A stretch of 64,000 nucleotides of DNA from Rhodoflexus caldus (GTDB lineage Bacteria; Bacteroidota; Bacteroidia; Cytophagales; Thermoflexibacteraceae): NCBI RefSeq assembly GCF_021206925.1, contig NZ_JAJPRF010000003.1, forward strand, positions 310,001 to 374,000. Direction: 5' to 3'. The translations under genes were made by a program, and so were the position numbers. Each line of letters begins with the position of its first letter. Positions within the stretch are counted from its first letter, which is position 1. The notes beneath the pieces were generated by a model, which did no database searches, was not told the origin of the DNA, and was given only the letters and a program-made list of their open reading frames with translations. This document shows positions 25,772 through 35,175 of the stretch, piece by piece.

Positions 25772-25836
25772 CATAACGGAAGCCGTTATGAGGTTTACCA
25801 ACGAAAATCTATCAACAAAATAGTTAATGAGGTTAA
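25772..25836 (+). promoter_or_regulatory. ilvB upstream elements: hairpin and 20-bp sequence shared with leuC
   Basis: A perfect 8-bp hairpin, CATAACGG (25772-25779), loop AAG, complement (25783-25790), starts just after the ilvD stop. Then AAAATAGTTAATGAGGTTAA (25817-25836) is identical to 17237-17256 before leuC. The gap to the ilvB ATG is 93 bp and holds no exact TAnnTTTG promoter and no terminator. Confidence 0.55.
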
Positions 25837-25929
25837 TCAATTTTAGGCAATTTTATGGGAATGCTTTTGCAGGAAGAGGCTGATTTGTCCACAGCCATCC
25901 ATTCACAAACCGTATTAGGGGAGTGCATC

Positions 25930-27624
25930 ATGGAGAAAAAAGGAATCAGCGGGGCGGAAGCGGTGGTGCTGTCGCTGCTGGCTGAGGGAGTTGAGTGTGT
26001 ATTTGGCTATCCGGGCGGTGCCATTATGCCGGTTTATGATGCGCTGTATGACTACCGCGACCGATTGCAGCACTTTTTGGTGCGACATGAACAAGGCGCA
26101 GCTCATGCCGCGCAGGGTTACGCAAGGGTGCAACGCCGTGCAGGCGTTTGCATGGCAACTTCCGGGCCGGGGGCTACTAACCTCATCACCGGTATTGCCG
26201 ATGCGATGATTGATTCTACCCCGATTGTCTGCATTACGGGGCAGGTCGGCAAGCATTTGCTCGGCACGGATGCCTTTCAGGAAACCGACGTAATTGGTAT
26301 TTCTATGCCTATTACCAAATGGAACTATCAGGTTACGCGTGCCGAGGAGATTCCCGAAGCAATTGCAAAAGCATTCTACATTGCCCAAAGCGGTCGCCCG
26401 GGGCCTGTGCTGATTGACATTACCAAAAATGCCCAAACCGAATTTTTTGATTTTCAGTACCGCAAGTGCACCAAAATCCGCAGCTATTTCCCCAAGCGAA
26501 AAGTGGATTTGAGCTCCGTAGAACGCGCCGCTGACCTGATTAACAACGCCGAGCGTCCTTTTATGCTCATCGGGCAGGGGGTAGTGCTGTCGGGTGCGCA
26601 GGCCGAAGTAAAAGAAATGGCCGAAAAAGCGGGCATCCCTGTGGCAAGCACCTTGCTGGGGCTTTCTGCCATGAGCGTACACCACCCGCAATACGTAGGA
26701 TATTTGGGTATGCACGGCAACTACGGCCCCAATGTGCTTACCAACGAATGCGATGTACTCATTGCAGTCGGTATGCGATTTGATGACCGCGTTACAGGTC
26801 GTTTGGACGGCTACGCCAAGCAGGCAAAAGTGATTCACATAGAAATTGACCCTGCCGAAATTGATAAAAACGTAAAGACCGAAGTTGCCGTTGTGGCAGA
26901 TGCCAAAGAAGCATTACAGGCACTGTTGCCACTGTTGGAAGTAAAGCGCTACCCCGAATGGATGGCCAAGTTTAAGGAATGTGATGCAACCGAGCGGGAA
27001 AAAGTTATTTTGAAAGACTTTGCACCCACTACATCGCTGCCAAAAATGGCGGAAGTCATCCATATGCTTTCCCAACTGACACAAGGCAAAGCTATCATAG
27101 CTACCGACGTAGGGCAGCATCAGATGATGGCCACGCGCTACTATGAATTTGACGAGCCGTACAGCAATATCACTTCCGGCGGTTTGGGAACAATGGGCTT
27201 TTGCTTGCCGGCAGCCATTGGTGCAAAGGTAGGCCGCCCCGACAGGCAGGTAGTGGCAGTTGTTGGCGATGGCGGCTTCCAAATGACTTTACAGGAACTG
27301 GGCGTTATCATGCAGTACAATATCCCCGTGAAAATACTTGTGCTGAACAACAACTTCTTGGGTATGGTGCGCCAGTGGCAACAGTTGTTTTTTGACCGGC
27401 GCTATTCCAGCGTGGATATTCAGAACCCCGATTTTGTGAAGTTGGCAGAGTCGTACTATATCCCTGCGCGCCGCGTAGACAACCGCGAAGAACTGGGCGA
27501 AGCATTAGAAGAAATGCTCAACAGCCAATCCGCCTATTTTCTGGAAGTAATGGTAGAAAAAGAAGATAACGTATTCCCGATGGTGCCTGCGGGGGCTTCG
27601 GTTGCCGAAATTCGGCTGGAATAG
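25930..27624 (+). CDS. ilvB: Acetolactate synthase, large (catalytic) subunit
   Basis: The 564-residue thiamine diphosphate enzyme catalyses the first common step to Val, Leu and Ile. Motifs: VECVFGYPGGAIMPVYDAL, the catalytic glutamate in VRHEQGAAHAAQGYAR, TSGPGATNLITGIADA, FAD-region GYLGMHGNYGPNVL, and the ThDP motif GDGGFQMTLQELG to LVLNNNFLGMVRQWQ. I start at MEKKGISGAEAV (25930), the usual N-terminus, rather than an in-frame ATG 25 codons earlier. ilvN follows. Confidence 0.96.
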   Translation: MEKKGISGAEAVVLSLLAEGVECVFGYPGGAIMPVYDALYDYRDRLQHFLVRHEQGAAHAAQGYARVQRRAGVCMATSGPGATNLITGIADAMIDSTPIVCITGQVGKHLLGTDAFQETDVIGISMPITKWNYQVTRAEEIPEAIAKAFYIAQSGRPGPVLIDITKNAQTEFFDFQYRKCTKIRSYFPKRKVDLSSVERAADLINNAERPFMLIGQGVVLSGAQAEVKEMAEKAGIPVASTLLGLSAMSVHHPQYVGYLGMHGNYGPNVLTNECDVLIAVGMRFDDRVTGRLDGYAKQAKVIHIEIDPAEIDKNVKTEVAVVADAKEALQALLPLLEVKRYPEWMAKFKECDATEREKVILKDFAPTTSLPKMAEVIHMLSQLTQGKAIIATDVGQHQMMATRYYEFDEPYSNITSGGLGTMGFCLPAAIGAKVGRPDRQVVAVVGDGGFQMTLQELGVIMQYNIPVKILVLNNNFLGMVRQWQQLFFDRRYSSVDIQNPDFVKLAESYYIPARRVDNREELGEALEEMLNSQSAYFLEVMVEKEDNVFPMVPAGASVAEIRLE

Positions 27625-27716
27625 TTGTCAGGGTGCGCCGTAGAGACAACAGGTATGCCCTCTCCCTCCATCAATAACAATATTAGTATCACGGCAACAA
27701 CATCAACACCTGATTT

Positions 27717-28268
27717 ATGCAAGCCTTAGAAGAAAATCAGCAGCGATATACTGTATCTATTTTCACAGAAGACAAAGTCGGCCTTTTAAGTCGCATCACG
27801 GCCATTTTTACGCGCCGTAAGATTAATGTGGACAGTTTGACCGTTTCCGAAACGGAAAACAAAGGCATCAGCCGATTTACGGTAGTTATCCGCACCGCTC
27901 CCGACCGCATCGGCGTGATTGTGCGACAGATTGAAAAACAAGTGGAGGTATTGAAAGCCTTTTATTACAACGACGAGCAGATTGTTTATCAGGAATTGGC
28001 ATTGTACAAAATGCCGACGGAAGCATTTGCAGGCAGCCAAGTAGTAGAAAAAATCATCCGCGATAACTACGCCCGCGTCATTACGATTGAGCCGGAGTTT
28101 ATAGTGATTGAGAAAACAGGCCATGAAGAGGAAACCATGAAACTGTTTAATGAACTTAAACCCTATGGCGTACTGAGTTTTGTCCGCTCCGGCAGAATTG
28201 CCATAGCCAAGCCGATGAAACTGTTAAAGGTGCATTTGGAGGAATTGGAAAATATCTCGGCGTTTTAG
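27717..28268 (+). CDS. ilvN: Acetolactate synthase, small (regulatory) subunit
   Basis: The 183-residue protein starts with an ACT domain (YTVSIFTEDKVGLLSRITAIFTRRKINVDSLTVSETE) and a C-terminal ALS small-subunit domain. It activates the catalytic subunit and senses valine. It lies 92 bp after ilvB on the same strand and is the last gene of the cluster; ilvC and ilvA are not in this window. Its 3' end overlaps the convergent esterase gene by 4 bp. Confidence 0.95.
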   Translation: MQALEENQQRYTVSIFTEDKVGLLSRITAIFTRRKINVDSLTVSETENKGISRFTVVIRTAPDRIGVIVRQIEKQVEVLKAFYYNDEQIVYQELALYKMPTEAFAGSQVVEKIIRDNYARVITIEPEFIVIEKTGHEEETMKLFNELKPYGVLSFVRSGRIAIAKPMKLLKVHLEELENISAF

Positions 28269-29017
28269 TAGCGCGCTGCCTCGTGCCAGTGCATGAGTAA
28301 ACGCCTGAATTCTCTTCCCCAGAAACTTTCATTATGGCGGCCTCTGTCCCGCACGGCAACATACAGCCGACTGTCGGGGCGGTGGCCGCTTTTCAGTGCC
28401 TCATAGATGCGGTGCAATGCGGCTGCCATATAGCGGCTTTCGGTGCGACTGCCGACAACATACCACCGCGTTGGATGCTTTTCATGCAATGCCAGCAATT
28501 CTGCCACCTGTGGATTGAACCAGAGCGAGGGCGACAGGGCAGCTATGTTGCCAAAAGTTTCCGCAAAAGCAGCACCTGCATAGAGTGCCAGTAAACCTCC
28601 CATTGAGCTGCCACACATGGCCGTATGCTCCCGATGGGGGAGTGTGCGGTAATTGCTGTCTATAAAAGGTTTGATAAACACCTGAATATCGTGCAGGAAC
28701 GGATGCGCCAAACCGCCGCCCATTCCTTTCCGCTCGAAGGGTGCGTATTCATTGAGCCGCTCGCCGCCGCCGTTTTCTATACCGACCAATATCCATCCGT
28801 GCTTGGTTCGGTTGCTGTGGTGGTTCATAATGCGGTCTGCGTGCCAAGCCTTGGCATATGCTTTTGCCTCGTCAAAGAGATTTTGGCCGTCGTGCATATA
28901 CATGACCGGATAATGGCGAACAGAGGTACGGTAGTCCGGCGGCAAGCAGATGTGTATCGTGCGCTTGCGCCCGAGGCTCGGCAGGTAAAAATCGGGCAGT
29001 GTGATGATTGGGTTCAT
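28265..29017 (-). CDS. Alpha/beta-hydrolase, putative esterase (esterase D/Fes-like family)
   Basis: The 250-residue cytosolic protein has KRTIHICLPPDYRTS, the P-V-M-Y-M-H-D-G-Q-N-L-F-D block (HYPVMYMHDGQNLFDE), the nucleophile elbow MCGSSMGGLLALY (serine in GxSxG) near residue 137, ALSPSLWFN and a C-terminal histidine in RGRHNESFWGREF. This is the putative esterase family PF00756. It starts 1 bp after the stop of the upstream flavoenzyme gene, so both are likely co-transcribed. Confidence 0.9.
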   Translation of the reverse strand: MNPIITLPDFYLPSLGRKRTIHICLPPDYRTSVRHYPVMYMHDGQNLFDEAKAYAKAWHADRIMNHHSNRTKHGWILVGIENGGGERLNEYAPFERKGMGGGLAHPFLHDIQVFIKPFIDSNYRTLPHREHTAMCGSSMGGLLALYAGAAFAETFGNIAALSPSLWFNPQVAELLALHEKHPTRWYVVGSRTESRYMAAALHRIYEALKSGHRPDSRLYVAVRDRGRHNESFWGREFRRLLMHWHEAARY

Positions 29018-29018
29018 G

Positions 29019-30299
29019 CTAAACTTTCCGCAACGTACTTTGCCTGATTTCTTCTACATTTTTGCAGCCTGCCAGCCCCATATTGAGCTCAAAGTCGGCC
29101 AGAAAATGTTGAAGCACTTCGCGGACTCCTGCCTCTCCACCGACAGCCAACCCAAAGGCATAAGGTCGGCCAATGCCGACGGCCGTTGCGCCCAAGGCAA
29201 TTGCCTTGAAAGCGTCTGCACCGGAGCGTATGCCGCTGTCCATAAAAACAGGGATTTGACCGCCTACTGCCTGTACTACGTCGGGCAGGGCATCAATAGC
29301 GCCCACGGCACCGTCCACTTGCCTGCCGCCGTGGTTAGAAACCATGATGCCGTTGATGCCTTCGTCCACTGCCCGTCGTGCGTCGTCGGGGTGCAAAATG
29401 CCTTTTAATACAATCGGCAGTCGGGTATGTTCGCGCAGGAATCGCAGGTTGTCCCATGTGAGCGAAGGCCGCGAATAGATATTGACGAACAGCCGAACGG
29501 CAGCACGCGGCAAAGGCGAAAATAAATTGGCCAAAGGATTGCCCGGGAAAGCGCTTGCCATTTTCCAAAGCCCCGCAATAGCCTGCAAAGTAGGTTTGGG
29601 TTTGGTTTCCAAAGCCTGTGGCTGATGGAGTTGCTCCTGCACCAATCGCATGAAAACCGGGTCGGAGGTATATTGAGCAATGCCTTTGCCTTCCATGAAC
29701 GGCAGATAGCCCAAGTTCAGGTCGCGGGGTCGCCAGCCAAGCATGGTGGTGTCCAATGTTACGGCGATGGCATCGCAGCCGCTTTTTTCGGCACGTTGTA
29801 CAAGGCTTGTCACCAACTCATCGGATTTGCTCCAATAAAGTTGAAACCAGCGGGGGCTGCTGCCCATTGCGGCGGCGGCTTGCTCCATGGGTACGGATGC
29901 CTGATTGGAAAAAATGAAAGGAATGTTGAAAGCTGCTGCTGCTCGCGCCACTGCCAAATCAGCTTGGCTATGTACCATTTCAAGCACGCCTATCGGGCTG
30001 AGCAAGAAGGGGGAAGGCAGTTTTCTGCCAAAAACGGTGATGCTTGTATCGCGTTGCTCAACATTGCGCAGCATGTGCGGTACAATCTGCCAACGGTCAA
30101 ATCCGCGGCGGTTGGCTTCCATCGTTTTTTCCAGCCCTGCCCCTCCGGCGATGTAGGCAAATGCTTTTTCCGACATGGCTTCTTTGCCTGCCCGGTATAG
30201 TTCGTTCCAATGTGCAGGAATCATCGGTGATTGTCCTGCAAAACCGTTTACATAAATGGTTCGCTGCCAGTTGAGAGCTGAAAAAAGAGACTGAGCCAT
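29019..30299 (-). CDS. FMN-dependent alpha-hydroxy-acid oxidase, lactate 2-monooxygenase-like
   Basis: The 426-residue protein is longer than lactate oxidases and has an N-terminal extension like lactate 2-monooxygenase. FMN/substrate blocks are visible: FLLSPIGVLEMVH, WFQLYWSKSDELV, AIAVTLDTTMLGWRPRDLNLGY, LPIVLKGILHPDDA, the catalytic histidine in MVSNHGGRQVDGA, VFMDSGIRSGADAFKAIALGA and VGIGRPYAFGLA. It oxidises a 2-hydroxy acid such as L-lactate; monooxygenase versus oxidase activity cannot be decided from the sequence. Confidence 0.9.
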   Translation of the reverse strand: MAQSLFSALNWQRTIYVNGFAGQSPMIPAHWNELYRAGKEAMSEKAFAYIAGGAGLEKTMEANRRGFDRWQIVPHMLRNVEQRDTSITVFGRKLPSPFLLSPIGVLEMVHSQADLAVARAAAAFNIPFIFSNQASVPMEQAAAAMGSSPRWFQLYWSKSDELVTSLVQRAEKSGCDAIAVTLDTTMLGWRPRDLNLGYLPFMEGKGIAQYTSDPVFMRLVQEQLHQPQALETKPKPTLQAIAGLWKMASAFPGNPLANLFSPLPRAAVRLFVNIYSRPSLTWDNLRFLREHTRLPIVLKGILHPDDARRAVDEGINGIMVSNHGGRQVDGAVGAIDALPDVVQAVGGQIPVFMDSGIRSGADAFKAIALGATAVGIGRPYAFGLAVGGEAGVREVLQHFLADFELNMGLAGCKNVEEIRQSTLRKV

Positions 30300-30391
30300 A
30301 AGTAAAAGTCAATATTTGGGCAGTCAAATTATGGAAAGTGTGGCAACTCTGCAACCTCGCGGCCGAATCGGCACAGGGAATGCGTATTTTC

Positions 30392-30423
30392 TTGCAAATC
30401 AGTACACTGTTCCCTTATCTTTG
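30392..30423 (+). promoter_or_regulatory. Bacteroidota-type promoter of the membrane pyrophosphatase gene
   Basis: TTG (30392-30394), 21-bp spacer, TATCTTTG (30416-30423), an exact TAnnTTTG. It lies 51 bp before the ATG at 30474. Confidence 0.7.
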
Positions 30424-30473
30424 CGAACTTTCAAGATTACCAAACCTGATTTACATAACGAAACCTAATCTAC

Positions 30474-32672
30474 ATGGAAAATTTGATTTACGCATTACCG
30501 GCGTTAGGGGCAGTAGGTCTCCTATACGTATTTATCCGCTCGGCGTGGGTAAATAAACAGGATGTCGGTTCACCAAAAATGGAGGGAATTGCAGCCCGCA
30601 TTGCCGAAGGTGCAATGGCATTCCTGAAAGCCGAATACAAAATATTGGCAGTTTTTGTGGTAGCCGTGGCTATTTTGCTGGGTGTTTCTGCCAATGACCA
30701 AAACTCTTCACCGTTGGTGGCTGTTTCTTTCATCCTCGGTGCATTTTCTTCTGCATTGGCCGGCTTTATCGGTATGCGTGTGGCTACCAAAGCTAACGTG
30801 CGCACCACTGCCGCTGCCCGCACCAGCCTTGGCAAAGCCTTGGAAGTTGCTTTCGCAGGTGGTTCGGTAATGGGCATGGGCGTAGTTGGTCTGGGGGTGA
30901 TTGGCCTGAGCATCCTGTTCATTGTGTACAGCAACATGTTCGGTGCTGACTCTGCCGAAAATGTAACCCGTGTAATTACCGTAATGACGGGCTTCTCTTT
31001 CGGTGCTTCTTCCATCGCGCTGTTTGCACGCGTAGGCGGTGGTATCTACACCAAAGCAGCGGACGTAGGTGCTGACTTGGTAGGTAAAGTAGAAGCCGGT
31101 ATCCCCGAAGACCACCCGCTGAACCCTGCTACCATTGCCGATAACGTAGGTGATAACGTAGGCGACGTAGCCGGTATGGGCGCAGACCTTTTTGAGAGCT
31201 ATGTAGGCTCTATCATCGGTACAATGGTGTTGGGCGCAGCCTTTATGAACGCCGAGTTCATCGGTTTAGACCAAAACTTTAAAGGACTTTCTGCCGTATT
31301 GCTGCCTTTGATGCTGGCTGGTGTAGGTATTTTGGTGTCTATCATCGGCACTTTCTTCGTGAAAGTAAAAGAAGGCGGCGACCCTCAAAAAGCGCTGAAT
31401 ATTGGCGAATTTGGTTCTTCCGGTATCATGGTAGTGCTTTCTTACTTCATCATTACAGGCATGCTGCCTGAAAAATGGGTGTTTAACGATGCCCTCTATG
31501 GCGTACAGCGCGAAATGACTGCCATGGGTATTTTCATTGCTACCGTGGTGGGTCTGATTGGCGGTGTTTTGGTAGGTATCATCACTGAGTACTATACCGG
31601 TATGGGCAAAAGACCTGTATTGTCTATCGTTCGCCAGTCTTCAACAGGTGCGGCTACCAACATTATTGCAGGTTTGGGTGTGGGTATGATGAGTACTGCA
31701 CTGCCTGTATTGATTATTGCTGTTTCTATCATTTTGGCTTTCAACTTTGGCGGCCTGTACGGCATCGCAATTGCTGCGGTAGGTATGCTTTCTAACCTCG
31801 GTATCCAGTTGGCGGTAGATGCTTACGGTCCTATTTCCGATAACGCGGGCGGTATTGCCGAAATGAGCGAATTGCCTAAGGAAGTTCGTACACGTACCGA
31901 TAAGTTGGATGCCGTAGGTAACACGACTGCCGCTATCGGTAAAGGTTTTGCCATTGCTTCGGCAGCCTTGACTGCTCTTGCGCTGTTTGGTGCCTATATG
32001 ACTTCTGCCAAACTGCCTTCTATTGATATTTCTAAGGCTAACGTAATGGCCGGTCTGCTGATTGGCGGTATGTTGCCCTTCGTATTCTCAGCCTTGGCAA
32101 TGGGTGCAGTAGGTCGTGCGGCAATGTCTATGATTCAGGAAGTTCGTCGCCAATTCAATGAAATTCCTCAACTGAAACGCGCCCTGGAAGTAATGCGTCG
32201 CAATGGCGATAAAGACCAGAAAGACTGGAGCGATGCCGACGTGAAGACATTCCAAGAAGCAGACGGCAAAGCCGAATACGGCAAGTGTGTGGCAATTTCT
32301 ACACAAGCTGCCATCCGCGAAATGGTACTGCCCGGCTTATTGGCAGTGGCTGTTCCTGTTGTTATCGGTCTGATGCCCGGCATGGGCAAAGAAGCCCTCG
32401 GCGGTCTGCTGGCAGGTGTAACCGTTTCAGGCGTACTGATGGCTATCTTCCAGTCTAATGCAGGTGGCGCATGGGACAACGCGAAGAAGAGCTTTGAAGA
32501 GGGTGTAGAAATCAACGGTCAGATTTACTACAAAAAATCAGACCCGCACAAGGCAGCCGTAGTAGGCGACACCGTAGGCGACCCATTCAAAGATACTTCC
32601 GGCCCTTCGTTGAACATCCTGCTGAAACTGATTTCTATCGTAGCATTAGTACTTGCTCCGTTTATTGTGTAA
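30474..32672 (+). CDS. hppA: Membrane-bound ion-translocating pyrophosphatase (K+-dependent type)
   Basis: The 732-residue protein has about 16 membrane helices and the complete PPi-binding signatures: [55 protein letters not shown], and [28 protein letters not shown]. It couples pyrophosphate hydrolysis to ion export across the inner membrane. Alanine in [13 protein letters not shown], where potassium-independent enzymes have lysine, marks it as K+-dependent. Whether it pumps H+ or Na+ cannot be decided by eye. It is monocistronic, with its own promoter and terminator. Confidence 0.95.
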   Translation: MENLIYALPALGAVGLLYVFIRSAWVNKQDVGSPKMEGIAARIAEGAMAFLKAEYKILAVFVVAVAILLGVSANDQNSSPLVAVSFILGAFSSALAGFIGMRVATKANVRTTAAARTSLGKALEVAFAGGSVMGMGVVGLGVIGLSILFIVYSNMFGADSAENVTRVITVMTGFSFGASSIALFARVGGGIYTKAADVGADLVGKVEAGIPEDHPLNPATIADNVGDNVGDVAGMGADLFESYVGSIIGTMVLGAAFMNAEFIGLDQNFKGLSAVLLPLMLAGVGILVSIIGTFFVKVKEGGDPQKALNIGEFGSSGIMVVLSYFIITGMLPEKWVFNDALYGVQREMTAMGIFIATVVGLIGGVLVGIITEYYTGMGKRPVLSIVRQSSTGAATNIIAGLGVGMMSTALPVLIIAVSIILAFNFGGLYGIAIAAVGMLSNLGIQLAVDAYGPISDNAGGIAEMSELPKEVRTRTDKLDAVGNTTAAIGKGFAIASAALTALALFGAYMTSAKLPSIDISKANVMAGLLIGGMLPFVFSALAMGAVGRAAMSMIQEVRRQFNEIPQLKRALEVMRRNGDKDQKDWSDADVKTFQEADGKAEYGKCVAISTQAAIREMVLPGLLAVAVPVVIGLMPGMGKEALGGLLAGVTVSGVLMAIFQSNAGGAWDNAKKSFEEGVEINGQIYYKKSDPHKAAVVGDTVGDPFKDTSGPSLNILLKLISIVALVLAPFIV

Positions 32673-32701
32673 TTAATCAACAGGCATAAATCCGATTGCT
32701 G

Positions 32702-32741
32702 CAAGAGCCATCCTGAACCATTCGGGGTGGCTCTTGTTTTT
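32702..32741 (+). terminator. Rho-independent terminator after hppA
   Basis: CAAGAGCCA (32702-32710) pairs with TGGCTCTTG (32728-32736), with CC/GG extending the stem inward, followed by five T. It starts 30 bp after the stop codon. Confidence 0.9.
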
Positions 32742-33079
32742 CGTCCAAAAATTTTCAAGCGATATTTGCAGTGGTAAATCAACCGAAAAAACGACGAATC
32801 AAACACATTTTGCCTATTTGCTGTTATAAATAGGGTTAGCATTTCGGGATTCGGATTTTAAGCAGGTGAGCAGATTAACGCGTTCTTTTTCACCGTGGAG
32901 TGCGCAAAGGTTTAACCGCAGTGTACACAAAGAAAAAATTCATCATAAAAACACTCAGCGGCTCTTCGCGTAATACTCAGCAGACTTTGCGGTAAATTTG
33001 AAAGGTCGTTTTAAATTACTCACTTACTTATCGGGAAACAAACTGAACCCGAAAGGTTCGGAATTACATACATCAACAC
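32742..33079 (+). other. Gene-free gap between hppA and the carotenoid hydroxylase
   Basis: About 340 bp with no convincing coding frame. The only signal I see is TAAATTTG (32993-33000), a -7-type element 79 bp before the hydroxylase ATG, without a clear TTG at 17-23 bp. The rest is low-complexity, AT-leaning sequence. Confidence 0.4.
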
Positions 33080-33547
33080 ATGGAAAACAACTGGTTAATC
33101 AATACGCTTGCTCTGCTGGGCAGCTTTTTGGCGATGGAAGGCGTTGCATGGGCGCTGCACAAATATGTCATGCACGGCTTTTTATGGATACTGCACAAGT
33201 CGCACCACCAGAAAGACCACAGCCATTTTTTTGAGTGGAACGATTTGTTCTTTCTCTTTTTTGCCGTTCCGGGGGCTTATTTTATCTATCAGGGTATTGC
33301 GCAGTCCGATTTTCAGCTCTACATCGGCTTAGGTATTGCACTTTACGGGCTTGTTTACTTCATCGTGCATGATGTATTCATTCATCAGCGCTACCCGCCT
33401 TTGTTGCGGTACAGCAACAACCGCTATTTCAGGGCACTGCGCCGCGCACACCATGCGCATCACAAGCACATAGAAAAAGAAGACGGCGAGGCGTTTGGCT
33501 TATTGTGGGTAAGCCGCATGTATTTTGAAAAAGAAAGCCGCCAATAG
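33080..33547 (+). CDS. crtZ: Beta-carotene hydroxylase (CrtZ-type fatty acid hydroxylase superfamily)
   Basis: The 155-residue membrane protein carries the four histidine boxes of CrtZ di-iron hydroxylases: LHKYVMHGF, LHKSHHQKDHSHFFEWND, VHDVFIHQRYP and RRAHHAHHKHIEKEDGEAFGLLW. The length and box spacing match CrtZ, which adds hydroxyl groups to beta-ionone rings to make zeaxanthin-type carotenoids. No other carotenoid gene is adjacent. It ends 20 bp before a bidirectional hairpin. Confidence 0.88.
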   Translation: MENNWLINTLALLGSFLAMEGVAWALHKYVMHGFLWILHKSHHQKDHSHFFEWNDLFFLFFAVPGAYFIYQGIAQSDFQLYIGLGIALYGLVYFIVHDVFIHQRYPPLLRYSNNRYFRALRRAHHAHHKHIEKEDGEAFGLLWVSRMYFEKESRQ

Positions 33548-33566
33548 TCAGTAAAATTTGCGCAAA

Positions 33567-33602
33567 TAATTCCTGTCGGAGTTTCAAACCTGACAGGAAT
33601 TA
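33567..33602. terminator. Bidirectional hairpin between crtZ and mazG
   Basis: Perfect 11-bp inverted repeat TAATTCCTGTC (33567-33577) with its complement (33592-33602) and a 14-nt loop, between convergent stop codons. Confidence 0.8.
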
Positions 33603-33604
33603 CT

Positions 33605-34417
33605 TTATAAGCCCAGTTCCTTTGCACGATTCCAGTAAACATCCATCTCGGCCAGTGTCATCTCGGCCAGTGATTTCCCGTCTTTGCGGCTTTCGCTTTC
33701 CAGAAAATTGAAGCGGCGCGTGAATTTGAGGTTGGTTTTTTCCAATGCCGTTTCGGGGTTAATGTTGATAAACCGCGCATAGTTCACCAAAGCAAACAGC
33801 AGGTCGCCAAACTCACTTTCTATCTCCTGCTGATTGACGGTAGTTCCACTCTGCAATTCGCTTTTCAGCTCGTTCATTTCTTCCTCTACTTTTGCCCATA
33901 CGTCGGCAGGTTTGTCCCAATCAAAGCCGACGGCGCGCGCCTTTTCCTGAATACGGATGGCTTTTACCAATGCAGGCAGCGACTGCGGAACACCGCTCAA
34001 AACTGAGGCTTTTTCTCCGGCAGCTGCTTTTTCGGCCATTTTCAGTTGTTCCCAATTGCGTTTGACCTCGTGTTCATCGGCGGCCTGCACGTTGCCGTAA
34101 ATATGCGGGTGGCGCCGAATCAGCTTCTCGCACACCTGATGGATAACATCGGCAATATCAAAAGCAGATTGTTCGGCAGCTATGCGAGAGTAAAATACGA
34201 TGTGCAGCAACAGGTCGCCCAGTTCTTTTTTGACTTCTTCCAAGTTATTGTTCAGGATGGCGTCGGAGAGTTCGTATGTTTCCTCGATGGTCAGGTAGCG
34301 CAGCGATTCCATCGTTTGTTTTTTGTCCCAAGGGCATTGTTCCCGCAGGTCGTTCATGATGCCCAGCAAACGGGCAAAGGCTTCTGCATACTTGGGGTGA
34401 TGAGGTTCTACGGGCAT
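33605..34417 (-). CDS. mazG: Nucleoside triphosphate pyrophosphohydrolase
   Basis: The 270-residue protein has two MazG domains as in the E. coli enzyme. The first holds CPWDKKQTMESLRYLTIEETYELSDAI and ELGDLLLHIVFYSRIA (ExxE...ExxD metal site); the second holds ALVKAIRIQEKARAVGFDWDKP and ESEFGDLLFALVNYARF. MazG hydrolyses non-canonical or excess NTPs to NMP and PPi. Start at 34417 is supported by MPVEPHHPKYAEAFARLLGIM. It is convergent with crtZ and divergent from the next gene. Confidence 0.94.
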   Translation of the reverse strand: MPVEPHHPKYAEAFARLLGIMNDLREQCPWDKKQTMESLRYLTIEETYELSDAILNNNLEEVKKELGDLLLHIVFYSRIAAEQSAFDIADVIHQVCEKLIRRHPHIYGNVQAADEHEVKRNWEQLKMAEKAAAGEKASVLSGVPQSLPALVKAIRIQEKARAVGFDWDKPADVWAKVEEEMNELKSELQSGTTVNQQEIESEFGDLLFALVNYARFININPETALEKTNLKFTRRFNFLESESRKDGKSLAEMTLAEMDVYWNRAKELGL

Positions 34418-34534
34418 GGATGTGTGAAATATGGTGAGATGAGAGGCAAAATTACGTTCAATCGGTATAAAATTGCAGCAAGTTTAAACAAGGCTTGTGC
34501 ATACATAGTTAATTACCAAAATCAAATCAACAGC

Positions 34535-35173
34535 ATGTGCCCCAAACAGGCGGAAGCCTATACATTCGTAGCATTAGAACCTTATCTGCGCGAGCAGGCA
34601 TTTGTGCTCATGCCCGAACTGAAGCAGTTTCGGAAAACAACCGATGTCGGTTTTCAAAACCTGATTCTGTCGTTTTCCGGGCGCAATGAAACTTTTCTGG
34701 AAGTAAACATTGGCGTGCGTCACCATGCGGTTGAAGAATTGGCGCAGCAGTTTTTGGACAACTTGCCCGAATTCAGAAAAGAGGCTAACACACTGGTGGT
34801 TTCTATCGGCAAACTGTCCGATACCAAATATTTCCGCTACAAAATCAGTTGTCAGGACGATATTCACAACAGCGCACAGCAAATCATGGACTTTATGAAT
34901 GAACGCGGCTTTCGCTTCTTGAATGAGTCCTGTTCGCTTGCCAGCCTGAATAAGATATTCAACGATAAACCGCACCTGCCCGTTAAGTACCTGTACAACC
35001 AAATCCACCGCTGTTTCAAGGCGATTATAGTAGCCCGCATGTGCCACCACCCGCAATTTATGGATTTGGTAGAATGTTACTTCGGAACGCTGCAAAAGTT
35101 GGGTGCTCCCGAACGCTCTCTGATGGAATACGACAGGCTTGCTAATTATCTGTTGCACTATTGCCCGAACTAA
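34535..35173 (+). CDS. Hypothetical cytosolic protein (212 residues)
   Basis: The protein has no signal peptide or membrane helix. It has a mixed alpha/beta N-terminal half (RQF-like MPELKQFRKTTDVGFQNLILSFS) and a C-terminal helical part rich in Cys/His (MNERGFRFLNESCSLASLNK, RMCHHPQFMDLVECYFG). I do not recognise the family. The open frame extends upstream to 34046 but that part overlaps mazG antisense; MCPKQAEAYTF at 34535 is the sensible start. The 3' end is 3 bp from the convergent lipoprotein gene. Confidence 0.85.
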   Translation: MCPKQAEAYTFVALEPYLREQAFVLMPELKQFRKTTDVGFQNLILSFSGRNETFLEVNIGVRHHAVEELAQQFLDNLPEFRKEANTLVVSIGKLSDTKYFRYKISCQDDIHNSAQQIMDFMNERGFRFLNESCSLASLNKIFNDKPHLPVKYLYNQIHRCFKAIIVARMCHHPQFMDLVECYFGTLQKLGAPERSLMEYDRLANYLLHYCPN

Positions 35174-35175
35174 TC

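Noticed and set aside
25855-25929. In-frame 25-codon N-terminal extension of ilvB
   Set aside because: Acetolactate synthases normally begin just before the ISGAEA block; the extension has no homology-like features and overlaps the putative regulatory gap.
34046-34534. Upstream extension of the 212-residue hypothetical gene
   Set aside because: It runs antisense through mazG, which has complete and convincing motifs.
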